The translations under genes and the position numbers were made by a program. Shown in pieces: positions 7,098-13,892 of a DNA stretch of 14,153 nucleotides. This DNA comes from an uncultured Chloroflexota bacterium. Lineage in GTDB: Bacteria > Chloroflexota > Anaerolineae > Aggregatilineales > Phototrophicaceae. The stretch lies in assembly GCA_937927665.1 (NCBI GenBank), contig CALBRY010000482.1, positions 1 to 14,153 on the forward strand, in the 5' to 3' direction. Below the pieces are notes generated by a model. That model saw only the letters and a program-made list of their open reading frames with translations. It had not been told where the DNA came from and ran no database searches. The stretch's first letter is position 1; every line of letters begins with the position of its first letter.

Positions 7098-8198
7098 ATG
7101 GCGCTTGCCCTCAACCCGGATACAACGTACACGATCGATCAGATCGTCGAGGTGCTTGGCTCGGACGCCGAGTACTATCTAAGCCACGTTTCGCACACAA
7201 TTGCGAAGGAAAGCCTCTACCTGCCGAGTCCCACGTTTGTGGACGATGTTTGGTATCAATCGGATCGCTCGCCGCGTGTCCTTCGCAATCTTCAGGCGAT
7301 GTACGGACATGGTCGCCTTGCCGGTACGGGCTACCTCTCAATTCTTCCGGTCGATCAGGGAATCGAACACTCGGCGGGTGCATCATTCGCCAAGAACCCG
7401 ATCTATTTTGACCCGGAAAAAATCGTCCAATTGGCGATCGAAGGCGGCTGTAATGCCGTCGCTTCAACATTCGGTGTGCTGGGCGCAGTCGCCCGCAAGT
7501 ATGCCCACAAGATTCCGTTTATGGTCAAAATCAACCATAACGAACTGCTGACCTTCCCGAACAAGTTCGATCAGATCATGTTCGGCACCATCCAGCAGGC
7601 ATACGACATGGGCGCGGTCGCCGTTGGCGCAACCGTCTACTTCGGCAGCGAAGAGAGCAGTCGCCAGTTAGTCGCCGTCGCACAGGCTTTCGCAAAAGCT
7701 CATGAACTGGGCATGGCGACGGTGCTGTGGTGCTACACGCGTAATAACGGCTTCAAGGTGGACGGTGTGAACTACGAAACCGCCGCCGACTTGACCGGAC
7801 AGGCGAATCACTTGGGCGTGACGATTGGCGCGGACATCGTGAAGCAGAAGCTCCCGACCGTCAACGGCGGTTTCAAAGCGTTGAACTCCGGTGGCAGCAG
7901 CTACGGGAAGCTTGATGAGCGCATTTACTCGCAGTTGACCAGCGATCACCCGATCGATCTCACCCGTTATCAGGTAGCGAATGGCTACATGGGGCGCGCG
8001 GGCTTGATCAACAGCGGCGGCGCAAGCGGCGAAAACGATCTGAAGGAAGCCATCCTCACCGCCGTGATCAACAAGCGCGCGGGCGGCATGGGCTTGATCA
8101 GCGGTCGCAAAGCCTTCCAGCGTCCGATGGCAGAAGGTGCGGCACTGCTGCGCGCCATTCAGGATGTTTATCTCGCGCCGGAAGTCACCATCGCGTAA
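7098..8198 (+). CDS. fbaB: Class I fructose-bisphosphate aldolase, DhnA/FbaB type
   Basis: The 366-residue TIM-barrel enzyme belongs to the DhnA/FbaB group of Schiff-base aldolases, which reversibly cleave fructose 1,6-bisphosphate to dihydroxyacetone phosphate and glyceraldehyde 3-phosphate in glycolysis/gluconeogenesis. Seen in the sequence: 'ILPVDQGIEHS' with Asp86 (numbered from ATG 7098), 'VKINHNELLTFP', 'GAVAVGATVYFGS', 'GADIVKQKLPT' with the probable Schiff-base lysine at 249, and 'GGMGLISGRKAFQRP' near the C-terminus, a phosphate-binding loop. GTG 7065 is in frame but has no ribosome-binding site; AAGGA lies 8 bases before ATG 7098, hence this start. Diverges from the histidine kinase and ends at a strong hairpin, so it is probably monocistronic. 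Other DhnA aldolase activities are possible but less likely given full-length similarity to FbaB. Confidence 0.9.
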   Translation: MALALNPDTTYTIDQIVEVLGSDAEYYLSHVSHTIAKESLYLPSPTFVDDVWYQSDRSPRVLRNLQAMYGHGRLAGTGYLSILPVDQGIEHSAGASFAKNPIYFDPEKIVQLAIEGGCNAVASTFGVLGAVARKYAHKIPFMVKINHNELLTFPNKFDQIMFGTIQQAYDMGAVAVGATVYFGSEESSRQLVAVAQAFAKAHELGMATVLWCYTRNNGFKVDGVNYETAADLTGQANHLGVTIGADIVKQKLPTVNGGFKALNSGGSSYGKLDERIYSQLTSDHPIDLTRYQVANGYMGRAGLINSGGASGENDLKEAILTAVINKRAGGMGLISGRKAFQRPMAEGAALLRAIQDVYLAPEVTIA

Positions 8199-8226
8199 TG
8201 AGTTTCATCATCCGTTAACGTTTCAA

Positions 8227-8258
8227 AAATGGGCGATTCTTCAAAGAATCGCCCATTT
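8227..8258 (+). terminator. Strong hairpin terminator after the aldolase gene
   Basis: aaatgggcgattct (8227–8240) pairs perfectly with agaatcgcccattt (8245–8258) around a tcaa loop: a 14-bp stem flanked by A-rich sequence on the left and T-rich sequence on the right. It starts 29 bases after the aldolase stop. Confidence 0.85.
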
Positions 8259-8300
8259 CATTTCCTACAAAATTCTGTGTATTAATCCCCTAGAACCTCG

Positions 8301-8415
8301 AAAATCTACAGATTTTAGAATTACTTGTGTAATCTTTCACAATCTTTTCATGACAATAGTCATGCAATGTCATATTCTTTAGTTGCTAAAGTATATATAC
8401 ACATATGAATATGTG
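8301..8415. promoter_or_regulatory. AT-rich control region of the peroxidase gene with three 16-bp dyads
   Basis: The 257-base space between the aldolase and peroxidase genes is clearly more AT-rich than its surroundings. Beyond the terminator it contains three perfect dyads of equal total length: AAAATCTACAGATTTT (8301–8316, 7-2-7), CATGACAATAGTCATG (8349–8364, 6-4-6) and CACATATGAATATGTG (8400–8415, 7-2-7). Their centres are 48 and 51 bases apart. The middle one has the TGAC-N4-GTCA spacing of Crp/Fnr-superfamily sites such as TTGAC-N4-GTCAA. TTGCTA (8383–8388) could be a -35 with a weak -10 near 8405–8411, so the third dyad would overlap the promoter. Operator function is inference. Confidence 0.4.
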
Positions 8416-8455
8416 GTTCATCGCCCATTAAACGCAAATTAGGAGCACAACAACG

Positions 8456-9448
8456 ATGAAGAAAACTTTGATGGTTGCCTTGGTGGTCATCGGTGTACTA
8501 CTGGTCTTTACTGGCGCTATGTTGTACGCACAGGAGGATCGTCCGCAGGTCGTGCAGGGCGTGTTTGCCACGCTGCTCGATTCCGCACCCGTTCCTGAAG
8601 ACAACCCTCAAACCGCCGAAAAGGTTGAACTGGGTCGCATGCTGTATTTCGAACCCCGCCTTTCCGCCAGCGGCGTCATTTCCTGCCATACCTGCCACAA
8701 TCTGAGCCTCGGCGGTACGGATCGTCTTCCGTCCTCCCTCGGTCATGATTTCCAGACCGGCGGACGTAATGCACCGACCGTCTTGAATGCGGCGTTCTTC
8801 AATCTTCAATTCTGGGATGGTCGCGCGACAGGTCTGGAAGAACAGGCTCAAGGTCCGATTCAGGCTGGTGTTGAAATGGCAATGCCGGCAGACCTCGCAG
8901 TCGAGACGATTGCCAACATCGAAGGCTATCTGCCCTACTTCCAAGCCGCCTTCCCCGGCGAAGCAGAGCCGATCACGTTTATCAATATCGCCCGCGCAAT
9001 CGCCGCTTTCGAGCGCACGCTGATCACACCGAATGACGGTCTTGATCGCTTCCTGCGCGGCGAAGCCGATGCGCTTTCGGCGGATGCACAGCGCGGTATG
9101 GAAATCGTGGTTCAGGTAGGCTGCGTGGCATGCCACAACGGACCGATGCTCTCGACGGGCGTATTGATGCCCTTCCGTCACGGTGAAGACCTCGGTCGCG
9201 CAACCGTGACCGGCGCTGCCAGTGACGAATTCCTGTTCCGTGTCGCCACATGGCGTAACATCTCCCTGACGGGTCCGTACTTCCATGATGGCAGCGCGGC
9301 AACGCTCGAAGATGCCGTCCGCACAATGGCGAGCGTCCAGCTTGCCCGTGAACTGACCGACGAAGAAGTTCACTACATTCTGGCATTCCTCGAATCGCTC
9401 GTCGGCGATCAGCCGCAGGTGGTTGTCCCGGTGCTCCCGGCAAACTAA
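8456..9448 (+). CDS. Diheme cytochrome c peroxidase (CCP/MauG family)
   Basis: 330 residues. An N-terminal hydrophobic helix (about 5–25, ending 'YAQED') is a signal peptide or anchor that places the protein outside the cytoplasmic membrane. Two c-type heme sites are seen: CHTCH (Cys77, Cys80, His81) and CVACH (Cys223, Cys226, His227). 'FWDGRA' (119–124) holds the conserved tryptophan between the hemes. 'RNISLTGPYFHDGSAATLEDAV' (267–288) is the family signature, and Met291 in 'RTMASVQL' aligns by eye with the high-potential-heme Met ligand of bacterial peroxidases, arguing for a peroxidase rather than MauG, which has Tyr there. It would reduce periplasmic/extracytoplasmic hydrogen peroxide using electrons from small cytochromes or cupredoxins. 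AGGAG lies 10 bases before ATG 8456. Monocistronic: terminators lie on both sides. Confidence 0.92.
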   Translation: MKKTLMVALVVIGVLLVFTGAMLYAQEDRPQVVQGVFATLLDSAPVPEDNPQTAEKVELGRMLYFEPRLSASGVISCHTCHNLSLGGTDRLPSSLGHDFQTGGRNAPTVLNAAFFNLQFWDGRATGLEEQAQGPIQAGVEMAMPADLAVETIANIEGYLPYFQAAFPGEAEPITFINIARAIAAFERTLITPNDGLDRFLRGEADALSADAQRGMEIVVQVGCVACHNGPMLSTGVLMPFRHGEDLGRATVTGAASDEFLFRVATWRNISLTGPYFHDGSAATLEDAVRTMASVQLARELTDEEVHYILAFLESLVGDQPQVVVPVLPAN

Positions 9449-9468
9449 GCCACAAACCGCAAGTGAAT

Positions 9469-9506
9469 AAAAAGGGCGATCCTCATAATGGGGATCACCC
9501 TTTTTG
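9469..9506 (+). terminator. Rho-independent terminator after the peroxidase gene
   Basis: aaaaagggcgatcctc (from about 9469) pairs with ggggatcaccctttt (9490–9504) with one C·A mismatch and one G·T pair, loop about 5 bases, followed by a T-run to 9505. It lies between the convergent peroxidase and feoC genes and could serve both. Confidence 0.8.
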
Positions 9507-9533
9507 TTTGACGATATTTTCTCTAAGCGGCTT

Positions 9534-9836
9534 CTAGTGACACCCGCCGCACCCGCACGCAGGCGCTTGATCAGGATCTGATTCTCGTACCAGTTCATAC
9601 TGGCGCGGGAGAACGACGATAAACGGACACCCGTTCGCCGTTCCGCATGTCGTACACGCTGGCGCGTTCACTTCGCGGATTTTGCCTTTTCGCACCCAGT
9701 ATTCGAGCATCGTTTGCAGCATACCGCGCTCAATGCCGAGTGTGCGCGCAAGCTGTGGCAGGGATACCGCGCCTTGACCCACTTCAAAATATTCGAGTAC
9801 CTGCCGTAATGTCGTGGTTGCCGCCGCTGTGCTCAT
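9534..9836 (-). CDS. feoC: FeoC-like winged-helix protein with cysteine motif
   Basis: The 100-residue product is the size expected for FeoC. Residues about 8–57 form a winged helix ('LRQVLEYFEVGQGAVSLPQL', 'GIERGMLQTMLEYWVRKGKI'). Then comes the cysteine motif C-T-T-C-G-x4-C-P-F (Cys61, Cys64, Cys70), known in FeoC proteins as a probable Fe–S cluster site. A second cysteine-rich tail, C-G-C-G-G-C-H (94–100), ends the protein, which is unusual. Last gene of the feo operon: its start is 6 bases after the feoB stop, and GGGAGG inside the end of feoB serves as ribosome-binding site. FeoC is thought to bind the FeoB cytoplasmic domain and tune its stability or activity; a DNA-binding role is not established. 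Confidence 0.85.
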   Translation of the reverse strand: MSTAAATTTLRQVLEYFEVGQGAVSLPQLARTLGIERGMLQTMLEYWVRKGKIREVNAPACTTCGTANGCPFIVVLPRQYELVRESDPDQAPACGCGGCH

Positions 9837-9842
9837 CGTGGA

Positions 9843-12080
9843 TCAGCCTCCCAAGCCGAGCAGCAGACCGCTCTGATACACGATCACCGCCGCCGCCCAT
9901 GCGATCACGGTAGTATAGCCGATCTGGTAAAGCGTCCAGCGTCCGCCAAACTCGTGACGCATCGCCGCTGTCGAGGTCATGCACGGCGTATACAGCAGGA
10001 TGAACACCATGAACGCCAGTGCGGAAAGCGGCGTGAATGCGCCCGTCAGCGCCAAACTGAGTCCCGTTGTATCTTCTTCTTCGGCTTCGATGCCGAGAAA
10101 ATTTGCTTCCGCCATATGCACACCGGGGATGATATTCACCGTGCGCGGCACAATATTGACGAATTCCTGAGCCGTCAGCACAAAGGCTTGACCGAATGTG
10201 GTCACGATCTCGCCCGCATCATCGATCAAACTCGGCGTAGGCACGTCGACGGCTTCAACAGGTTCAACGCCGTAAATCTGACTCATCGTGCCGATCACGA
10301 CTTCTTTAGCGATAAACCCGGTGATCAGCGATCCGGCGGCTTGCCAATCGCCAAAACCAGCAGGCGCAAGCACAGGCGCGATCGCCCCGCTCAGCGCGCC
10401 GAATGTGCTTTCTTGCGGCTCAACATCATTGAAGCGGCTCAAGTCAAAATTGGCGGGCATAGCGGAGAGCAGCCACACGATCACCGAACAAGCGAGAATG
10501 ATTGTCGCCGCGTTTTGGACAAATCCGCGTGTGCGCTCCCACATTTGCGAAAGGATGCTTCGGGGATCGGGCACGCGATAGGGCGGTAGTTCCATCACAA
10601 ACGACTGTGTTTCTTTATTCGGGTAAATCACCCGCTTAAAAACCAGCCCTGTGATCAGCGCGACGAAGATACCGAGCAGATAGAGCGCGAAGATCACATT
10701 ACCGGATTGCGCCCCGAAAAATACCCCCGCGAATACGACATACACCGGCAGACGCGCTCCACAGCTCATAAAGGTGGCGAGAAACGCCGTCAATTTGCGG
10801 TCGCGTGGATGTTCAAGCGTCCGTGTCGCATAAATCGCCGGAACCGTACAGCCGAACCCGATCAGCAGCGGCAGAAAGCTCTTACCGTGCAGCCCGATGA
10901 TCCGCATCACGCGATCCATCACAAACGCGGCACGCGCCATATAGCCGGAGTCTTCAAGGATCGAAATCGTCACATAAAGCACCATCAACAGCGGAACGAA
11001 CACCAGCACGCCGCCGACTCCGGCGATCACGCCGTCAACCATTAGCGATTCCACCCACGAGCCGCCCAACCCGATCATGCCGAGCAGTCCCGCGACCCAG
11101 CGTGAAACAGGACCCGCGAAAAGACCGTCAACCCAATCGATCAATGGGGCGCTCACGTTGGCGGTGATCTGAAACACGAGCCACATCAGCGCGAGAAAAA
11201 TCGGCAGCCCCAGAATCCGATGCGTGATGATACGATCCGCCCGATCAGAGGCGGTTTCCCCATTCCCCGCCGCGCGTGTGATCGACTTCGCCGCCGCTTC
11301 TCCGATGAAGGTATACCGTTTATCCGTCAGCAGTGTTTCCGGGTCATCGCCGAGTGTTTCCGTAATGCGCGTAATCGCGTTCTGCGCGGCGCTCAAAAGC
11401 GGCGCATGATCCGCAAGTTGTTCGTTAAGATAGCTGTCATTTTCCAGCAGTTTGATCGCCAACCAGCGCACAGGATACGCGGCGGCAAGCGCGGGATCGG
11501 CTTCGATGCTGGTTTGCAGCGCGCTGATCTCGTGTTCGATATTTTCGCCATAATCGAACACAAGCGGGCTTTTCGCGGGGGAGCGCTGGAGAATCGCCTT
11601 TTGCAGCGCCTCGATCCCGATTCCGCGTGTGCCGACCATTTCGATTACCGGAATCCCGCCAAGCGCATCCGAGAGCTTGCGCGCATCGATGCTCAATCCG
11701 CGGCTCTGCGCCGTATCGCTCATGTTCAGTGCGACGATCAGCGATGCGCCCAATTCGATCAATTGGCACACGAGATAAAGATTACGTTCAAGGTTTGCCG
11801 CGTCCGCAACAGCAATCACCGTTGATGGGTGATCACGCAGCAGATAATCCCGCGTGACGATCTCCTCAACAGAATACGCCGCAAGGCTGTACGTGCCGGG
11901 AAGATCAACGATCATGACTTCTTGACCGTCAAGCGTCATCCAGCCTTCTTTTTTCTCGATGGTTTTACCGGGCCAGTTGCCCGTATGCTGACGTCCGCCC
12001 GTCAGAGCATTAAACAGGGTGCTCTTGCCGACGTTAGGATTCCCCGCCAGCGCGATTGTCAGCGGTTGTGCGGTAGTCAT
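9843..12080 (-). CDS. feoB: Ferrous iron transporter FeoB
   Basis: 745 residues, normal for FeoB. The N-terminal G domain has G1 'GNPNVGKST' (13–21), G3 'DLPG' (59–62), G4 'NMSD' (119–122) and a G5-like 'VGTRGIG' (149–155), followed by the helical guanine-dissociation-inhibitor-like region (about 170–285). The membrane part starts near 290 with 'RILGLPIFLALMWLVF'. It has the Gate-type motifs 'GFGCTVPAI' (Cys411), 'FMSCGARLPVY' (Cys440) and 'GFIAKEVVIGTM' (588–599), plus 'YTPC' (Cys700) near the C-terminus. An acidic loop (about 604–675) lies between late membrane segments, as in other FeoB proteins. It imports Fe2+ across the inner membrane in a GTPase-dependent way. Separated from feoA by 3 bases and from feoC by 6; AAAGG precedes ATG 12080. 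Confidence 0.97.
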   Translation of the reverse strand: MTTAQPLTIALAGNPNVGKSTLFNALTGGRQHTGNWPGKTIEKKEGWMTLDGQEVMIVDLPGTYSLAAYSVEEIVTRDYLLRDHPSTVIAVADAANLERNLYLVCQLIELGASLIVALNMSDTAQSRGLSIDARKLSDALGGIPVIEMVGTRGIGIEALQKAILQRSPAKSPLVFDYGENIEHEISALQTSIEADPALAAAYPVRWLAIKLLENDSYLNEQLADHAPLLSAAQNAITRITETLGDDPETLLTDKRYTFIGEAAAKSITRAAGNGETASDRADRIITHRILGLPIFLALMWLVFQITANVSAPLIDWVDGLFAGPVSRWVAGLLGMIGLGGSWVESLMVDGVIAGVGGVLVFVPLLMVLYVTISILEDSGYMARAAFVMDRVMRIIGLHGKSFLPLLIGFGCTVPAIYATRTLEHPRDRKLTAFLATFMSCGARLPVYVVFAGVFFGAQSGNVIFALYLLGIFVALITGLVFKRVIYPNKETQSFVMELPPYRVPDPRSILSQMWERTRGFVQNAATIILACSVIVWLLSAMPANFDLSRFNDVEPQESTFGALSGAIAPVLAPAGFGDWQAAGSLITGFIAKEVVIGTMSQIYGVEPVEAVDVPTPSLIDDAGEIVTTFGQAFVLTAQEFVNIVPRTVNIIPGVHMAEANFLGIEAEEEDTTGLSLALTGAFTPLSALAFMVFILLYTPCMTSTAAMRHEFGGRWTLYQIGYTTVIAWAAAVIVYQSGLLLGLGG

Positions 12081-12083
12081 GAA

Positions 12084-12344
12084 TTACCTTTCCATGCAAA
12101 CAACGATCTTGTGCGCGATTCCGCGATTGAGCGCCAGTCGTCCGTCATGGCGCACGGCGATGATTAAGCCGTTCACCGGGTCGCACTTGATCACGCGAAC
12201 GGATGCACCGGGAGTCAGCCCCAGTTCTTGCAGCCGTTGTTTTTCGTCGCCGTGCAGCCGAATTTCGACCACTTCAACCATTTCGCCGGGAGCAGCCAAT
12301 GTGAGGGGAAGCGAAGTACGTGTTTTCAAGGGTTGCGCGGTCAT
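12084..12344 (-). CDS. feoA: Stand-alone FeoA (divergent)
   Basis: The 86-residue SH3-like protein has the FeoA layout: 'LAAPGEMVEVVEI' (16–28), 'KQRLQELGLTPGASVRVIKC' (35–54) and 'GLIIAVRHDGRLALNRGIAHKIVV' (59–82). The C-terminal half departs from the usual GDP…LRGYxLSLRKxEA signature. FeoA is a small cytoplasmic partner required for FeoB transport in studied bacteria. The start ATG 12344 overlaps the stop of the upstream fur–feoA gene by 4 bases (ATGA) and is preceded by GGAGA, so translation is probably coupled. Its stop is 3 bases before feoB. Confidence 0.88.
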   Translation of the reverse strand: MTAQPLKTRTSLPLTLAAPGEMVEVVEIRLHGDEKQRLQELGLTPGASVRVIKCDPVNGLIIAVRHDGRLALNRGIAHKIVVCMER

Positions 12345-13009
12345 TTGTCAATCTCCACCATTTGTGCTTCTGCCTTACGCAGCGAAAGTTTGTATCCACG
12401 CAGCCGATATTCGAGCGGATCGCCCATCGGCGCGGCTTTAATCAATTCAACTTCAACACCGCCCACCAAACCCATATCCATCAAGCGGCGGCGCACAGCA
12501 CCCTGACCGCCGATGCGCTTGACGTGCGCTTTTTCTCCCGGTTTCAGTTGATCAAGTGTCTGCATACGGTGGGTTTCCTTGGATTCCTGTGCGAGACAAT
12601 CCGGGCACAACCCTTCGACGCACACACAGGCATTGAACGTTTGAACGTGATAATCCAATTCAAGATTTTGTTTCAAAAGGTCGATCAACGTAGATGAAAA
12701 CGCGATCACACGATGACAGCGGCGGCAGGTGAAATGATACGGTTCTTGTGCCAGTGTGTAATATTTGCGATTGTGTTCCGGCGAAACAAACTGCGCGCGG
12801 ATCAGCCCTGCCGCTTCCAATGTTTCTAAGGTGCGGTAGACCGTCGTCAGGTTGATTTGGGGGTCATTTTCTTGTGCGCGCAAATGCAGCGTTTCGGCGT
12901 CGATGCGCTCCGTCATATCCGCAAGCAAGCGAAGCAGCGTTTGCCGTTGTTCGGTAATTCTGCCGCCCGCCGCCCGGATCGCGTCGCTTGCCTTTTCCAG
13001 AAACGTCAT
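12341..13009 (-). CDS. Fur-family regulator fused to a C-terminal FeoA domain
   Basis: 222 residues. Residues 1–140 are a Fur-family protein. The recognition helix region 'NLTTVYRTLETLEAAGLI' (53–70) is canonical, and the structural zinc site is complete (Cys95, Cys98, Cys135, Cys138). Residues 149–222 are a FeoA/SH3 domain ('MQTLDQLKPGEKAHVKRI', 'RRRLMDMGLVGGVEVELIK', 'GDPLEYRLRGYKLSLRKAEA') of very typical sequence. The frame runs unbroken through the junction (about 139–148, 'LAQESKETHR'). Most regulatory-site ligands of E. coli Fur are replaced (His33→Arg35, His88→Pro90, Asp89→Tyr91, His125→Ala127), while His92 remains and Cys128/Cys130 are extra. In-frame TTG 13045 and ATG 13039 exist, but ATG 13009 has GGTGGAG just before it. 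First gene of the feo operon, so probably its own regulator. Confidence 0.88.
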   Translation of the reverse strand: MTFLEKASDAIRAAGGRITEQRQTLLRLLADMTERIDAETLHLRAQENDPQINLTTVYRTLETLEAAGLIRAQFVSPEHNRKYYTLAQEPYHFTCRRCHRVIAFSSTLIDLLKQNLELDYHVQTFNACVCVEGLCPDCLAQESKETHRMQTLDQLKPGEKAHVKRIGGQGAVRRRLMDMGLVGGVEVELIKAAPMGDPLEYRLRGYKLSLRKAEAQMVEIDK

Positions 13010-13029
13010 CGCTCCACCTGATGCCTTAC

Positions 13030-13044
13030 TGCAAATCATTTGCA
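13030..13044. promoter_or_regulatory. Perfect 7-1-7 dyad resembling a Fur-family operator
   Basis: TGCAAAT-C-ATTTGCA is a perfect 7-1-7 inverted repeat, the layout of Bacillus-type Fur, PerR and Zur boxes (for example TGATAAT-N-ATTATCA). It lies 20 bases upstream of the fur–feoA start and near the expected transcription start, a good position for repression. The match to any experimentally known box is partial, so which regulator binds is inferred. Confidence 0.55.
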
Positions 13045-13053
13045 ATTAGGCTC

Positions 13054-13082
13054 AGTTTAGGAGCGTGTCGTTTCCCTGATAA
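13054..13082 (-). promoter_or_regulatory. Possible promoter of the feo operon
   Basis: On the minus strand TTATCA (13077–13082) and TAAACT (13054–13059) are 17 bases apart, each 4 of 6 to the -35 and -10 consensus. Transcription would start near 13047, directly at the 7-1-7 dyad. The rest of the gene-free stretch up to 13193 holds an inverted repeat AAGTGAC/GTCACTT (13081–13087 and 13113–13119) and a dyad TTAAC-tccg-GTTAA (13162–13175), of unknown role. Confidence 0.3.
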
Positions 13083-13193
13083 GTGACATTTGACAGGGGA
13101 AATCAGCTCAAAGTCACTTTACCGCGTGAAGTAATCAAGTTTCGCGCCGCGTAGGTTTCGATTAACTCCGGTTAACCCGCGTGTTGTGATGTG

Positions 13194-13787
13194 CTAACTT
13201 TGATCTTTCTTCACCAGACGATACCACCCCGAAGGAGAACTGTTCGTCGTATCGATGCTCAACACCTGCTGCACAAGTTCAAACTCCGGCGTGAAAAGCC
13301 GCTGCACATCGGCGGGAGTCCACCCGAAAGCGCGTGTCTCGGTCGGCTCATGCGCGTACAGCATCAGCACCCCGCCCGCTTTGAGCAGTGCCGCGATATC
13401 ATGCGCGTATTTCGGCTGCGATTCCACAGGCAAGCCGTGACCGCATCCAATATCAATCACGAGATCAAACGGAGCGCGCAGCCCTGCCGCCTGATCCAGC
13501 AGCGTGACATCATGACACAGCACCGTGTAGCGTTCCGGTGCAAACCCCGCCAGCTTCGCCCGCGCCATTTCGATCGCTTGCGGCACAAAATCGATCCCGT
13601 CCGCTTCCCATCCTTTTTCGAGCATGTAGCGCACGTTCGTTCCCGTTCCGCACCCCAGATCAAGCGCCTTGCCGGGGGGGAGTTCCGCCGCAATCGCCAC
13701 GATCTCCGGCGGCGTGATATTGGTATCCCACGGGGCGCTGTTCATCTCGTAGCGCTCCACAAACATTTGCAACCGTTCATCCGTCAT
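13194..13787 (-). CDS. Class I SAM-dependent methyltransferase
   Basis: 197 residues from ATG 13787, chosen because AAGGA sits 7 bases upstream; the in-frame extension to 13856 lacks support. Motif I 'ALDLGCGTGTN' (41–51) binds S-adenosylmethionine, and 'ADGIDFVPQAIEMAR' (62–76) has the acidic residue after strand 2. 'CHDVT' (91–95) and 'FDLVIDIGCGHGLP' (107–120) are motifs III and IV. The N-terminal 'APWDTNITPPEIV' (18–30) is common in TehB/thiopurine-methyltransferase-like small-molecule methyltransferases. The substrate cannot be told from sequence. It stands alone: about 180 bases separate it from the feo operon upstream region, and the FAD dehydrogenase is divergent. Confidence 0.82.
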   Translation of the reverse strand: MTDERLQMFVERYEMNSAPWDTNITPPEIVAIAAELPPGKALDLGCGTGTNVRYMLEKGWEADGIDFVPQAIEMARAKLAGFAPERYTVLCHDVTLLDQAAGLRAPFDLVIDIGCGHGLPVESQPKYAHDIAALLKAGGVLMLYAHEPTETRAFGWTPADVQRLFTPEFELVQQVLSIDTTNSSPSGWYRLVKKDQS

Positions 13788-13892
13788 GGTGTCGTCCTTG
13801 TTGTTAACATCTGAACCACAGACACCGCTGCGCTCAGTTCCTGAAACCGCATACAATTTATGTCATCACCACAATTTCGAGGAGGGGGAATT

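Noticed and set aside
8498..9598. Long minus-strand open frame (366 codons) opposite the peroxidase gene
   Set aside because: The plus strand encodes a full cytochrome c peroxidase with two CxxCH sites, signal sequence and ribosome-binding site; the antisense frame shows no recognisable domain and is a by-product of codon use.
9954..10589. Plus-strand open frame (211 codons) opposite feoB
   Set aside because: FeoB is unambiguous on the minus strand here, and the plus frame is low-complexity basic sequence without a domain.
12680..12725. C-R-R-C-H in the Fur part read as a c-type heme site
   Set aside because: The protein has no export signal and the two cysteines align with the first pair of the Fur structural zinc site; the following His is incidental.
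13010..13045. N-terminal extension of the fur–feoA gene to TTG 13045 or ATG 13039
   Set aside because: The extension would run through the 7-1-7 dyad and has no ribosome-binding site, whereas ATG 13009 follows GGTGGAG and matches the usual Fur N-terminus.
13430..13480. Second glycine-rich motif 'VIDIGCGHG' in the methyltransferase taken as a duplicated SAM-binding site
   Set aside because: Its position fits motif IV of small-molecule class I methyltransferases, where similar D-x-G-C-x-H sequences are common.
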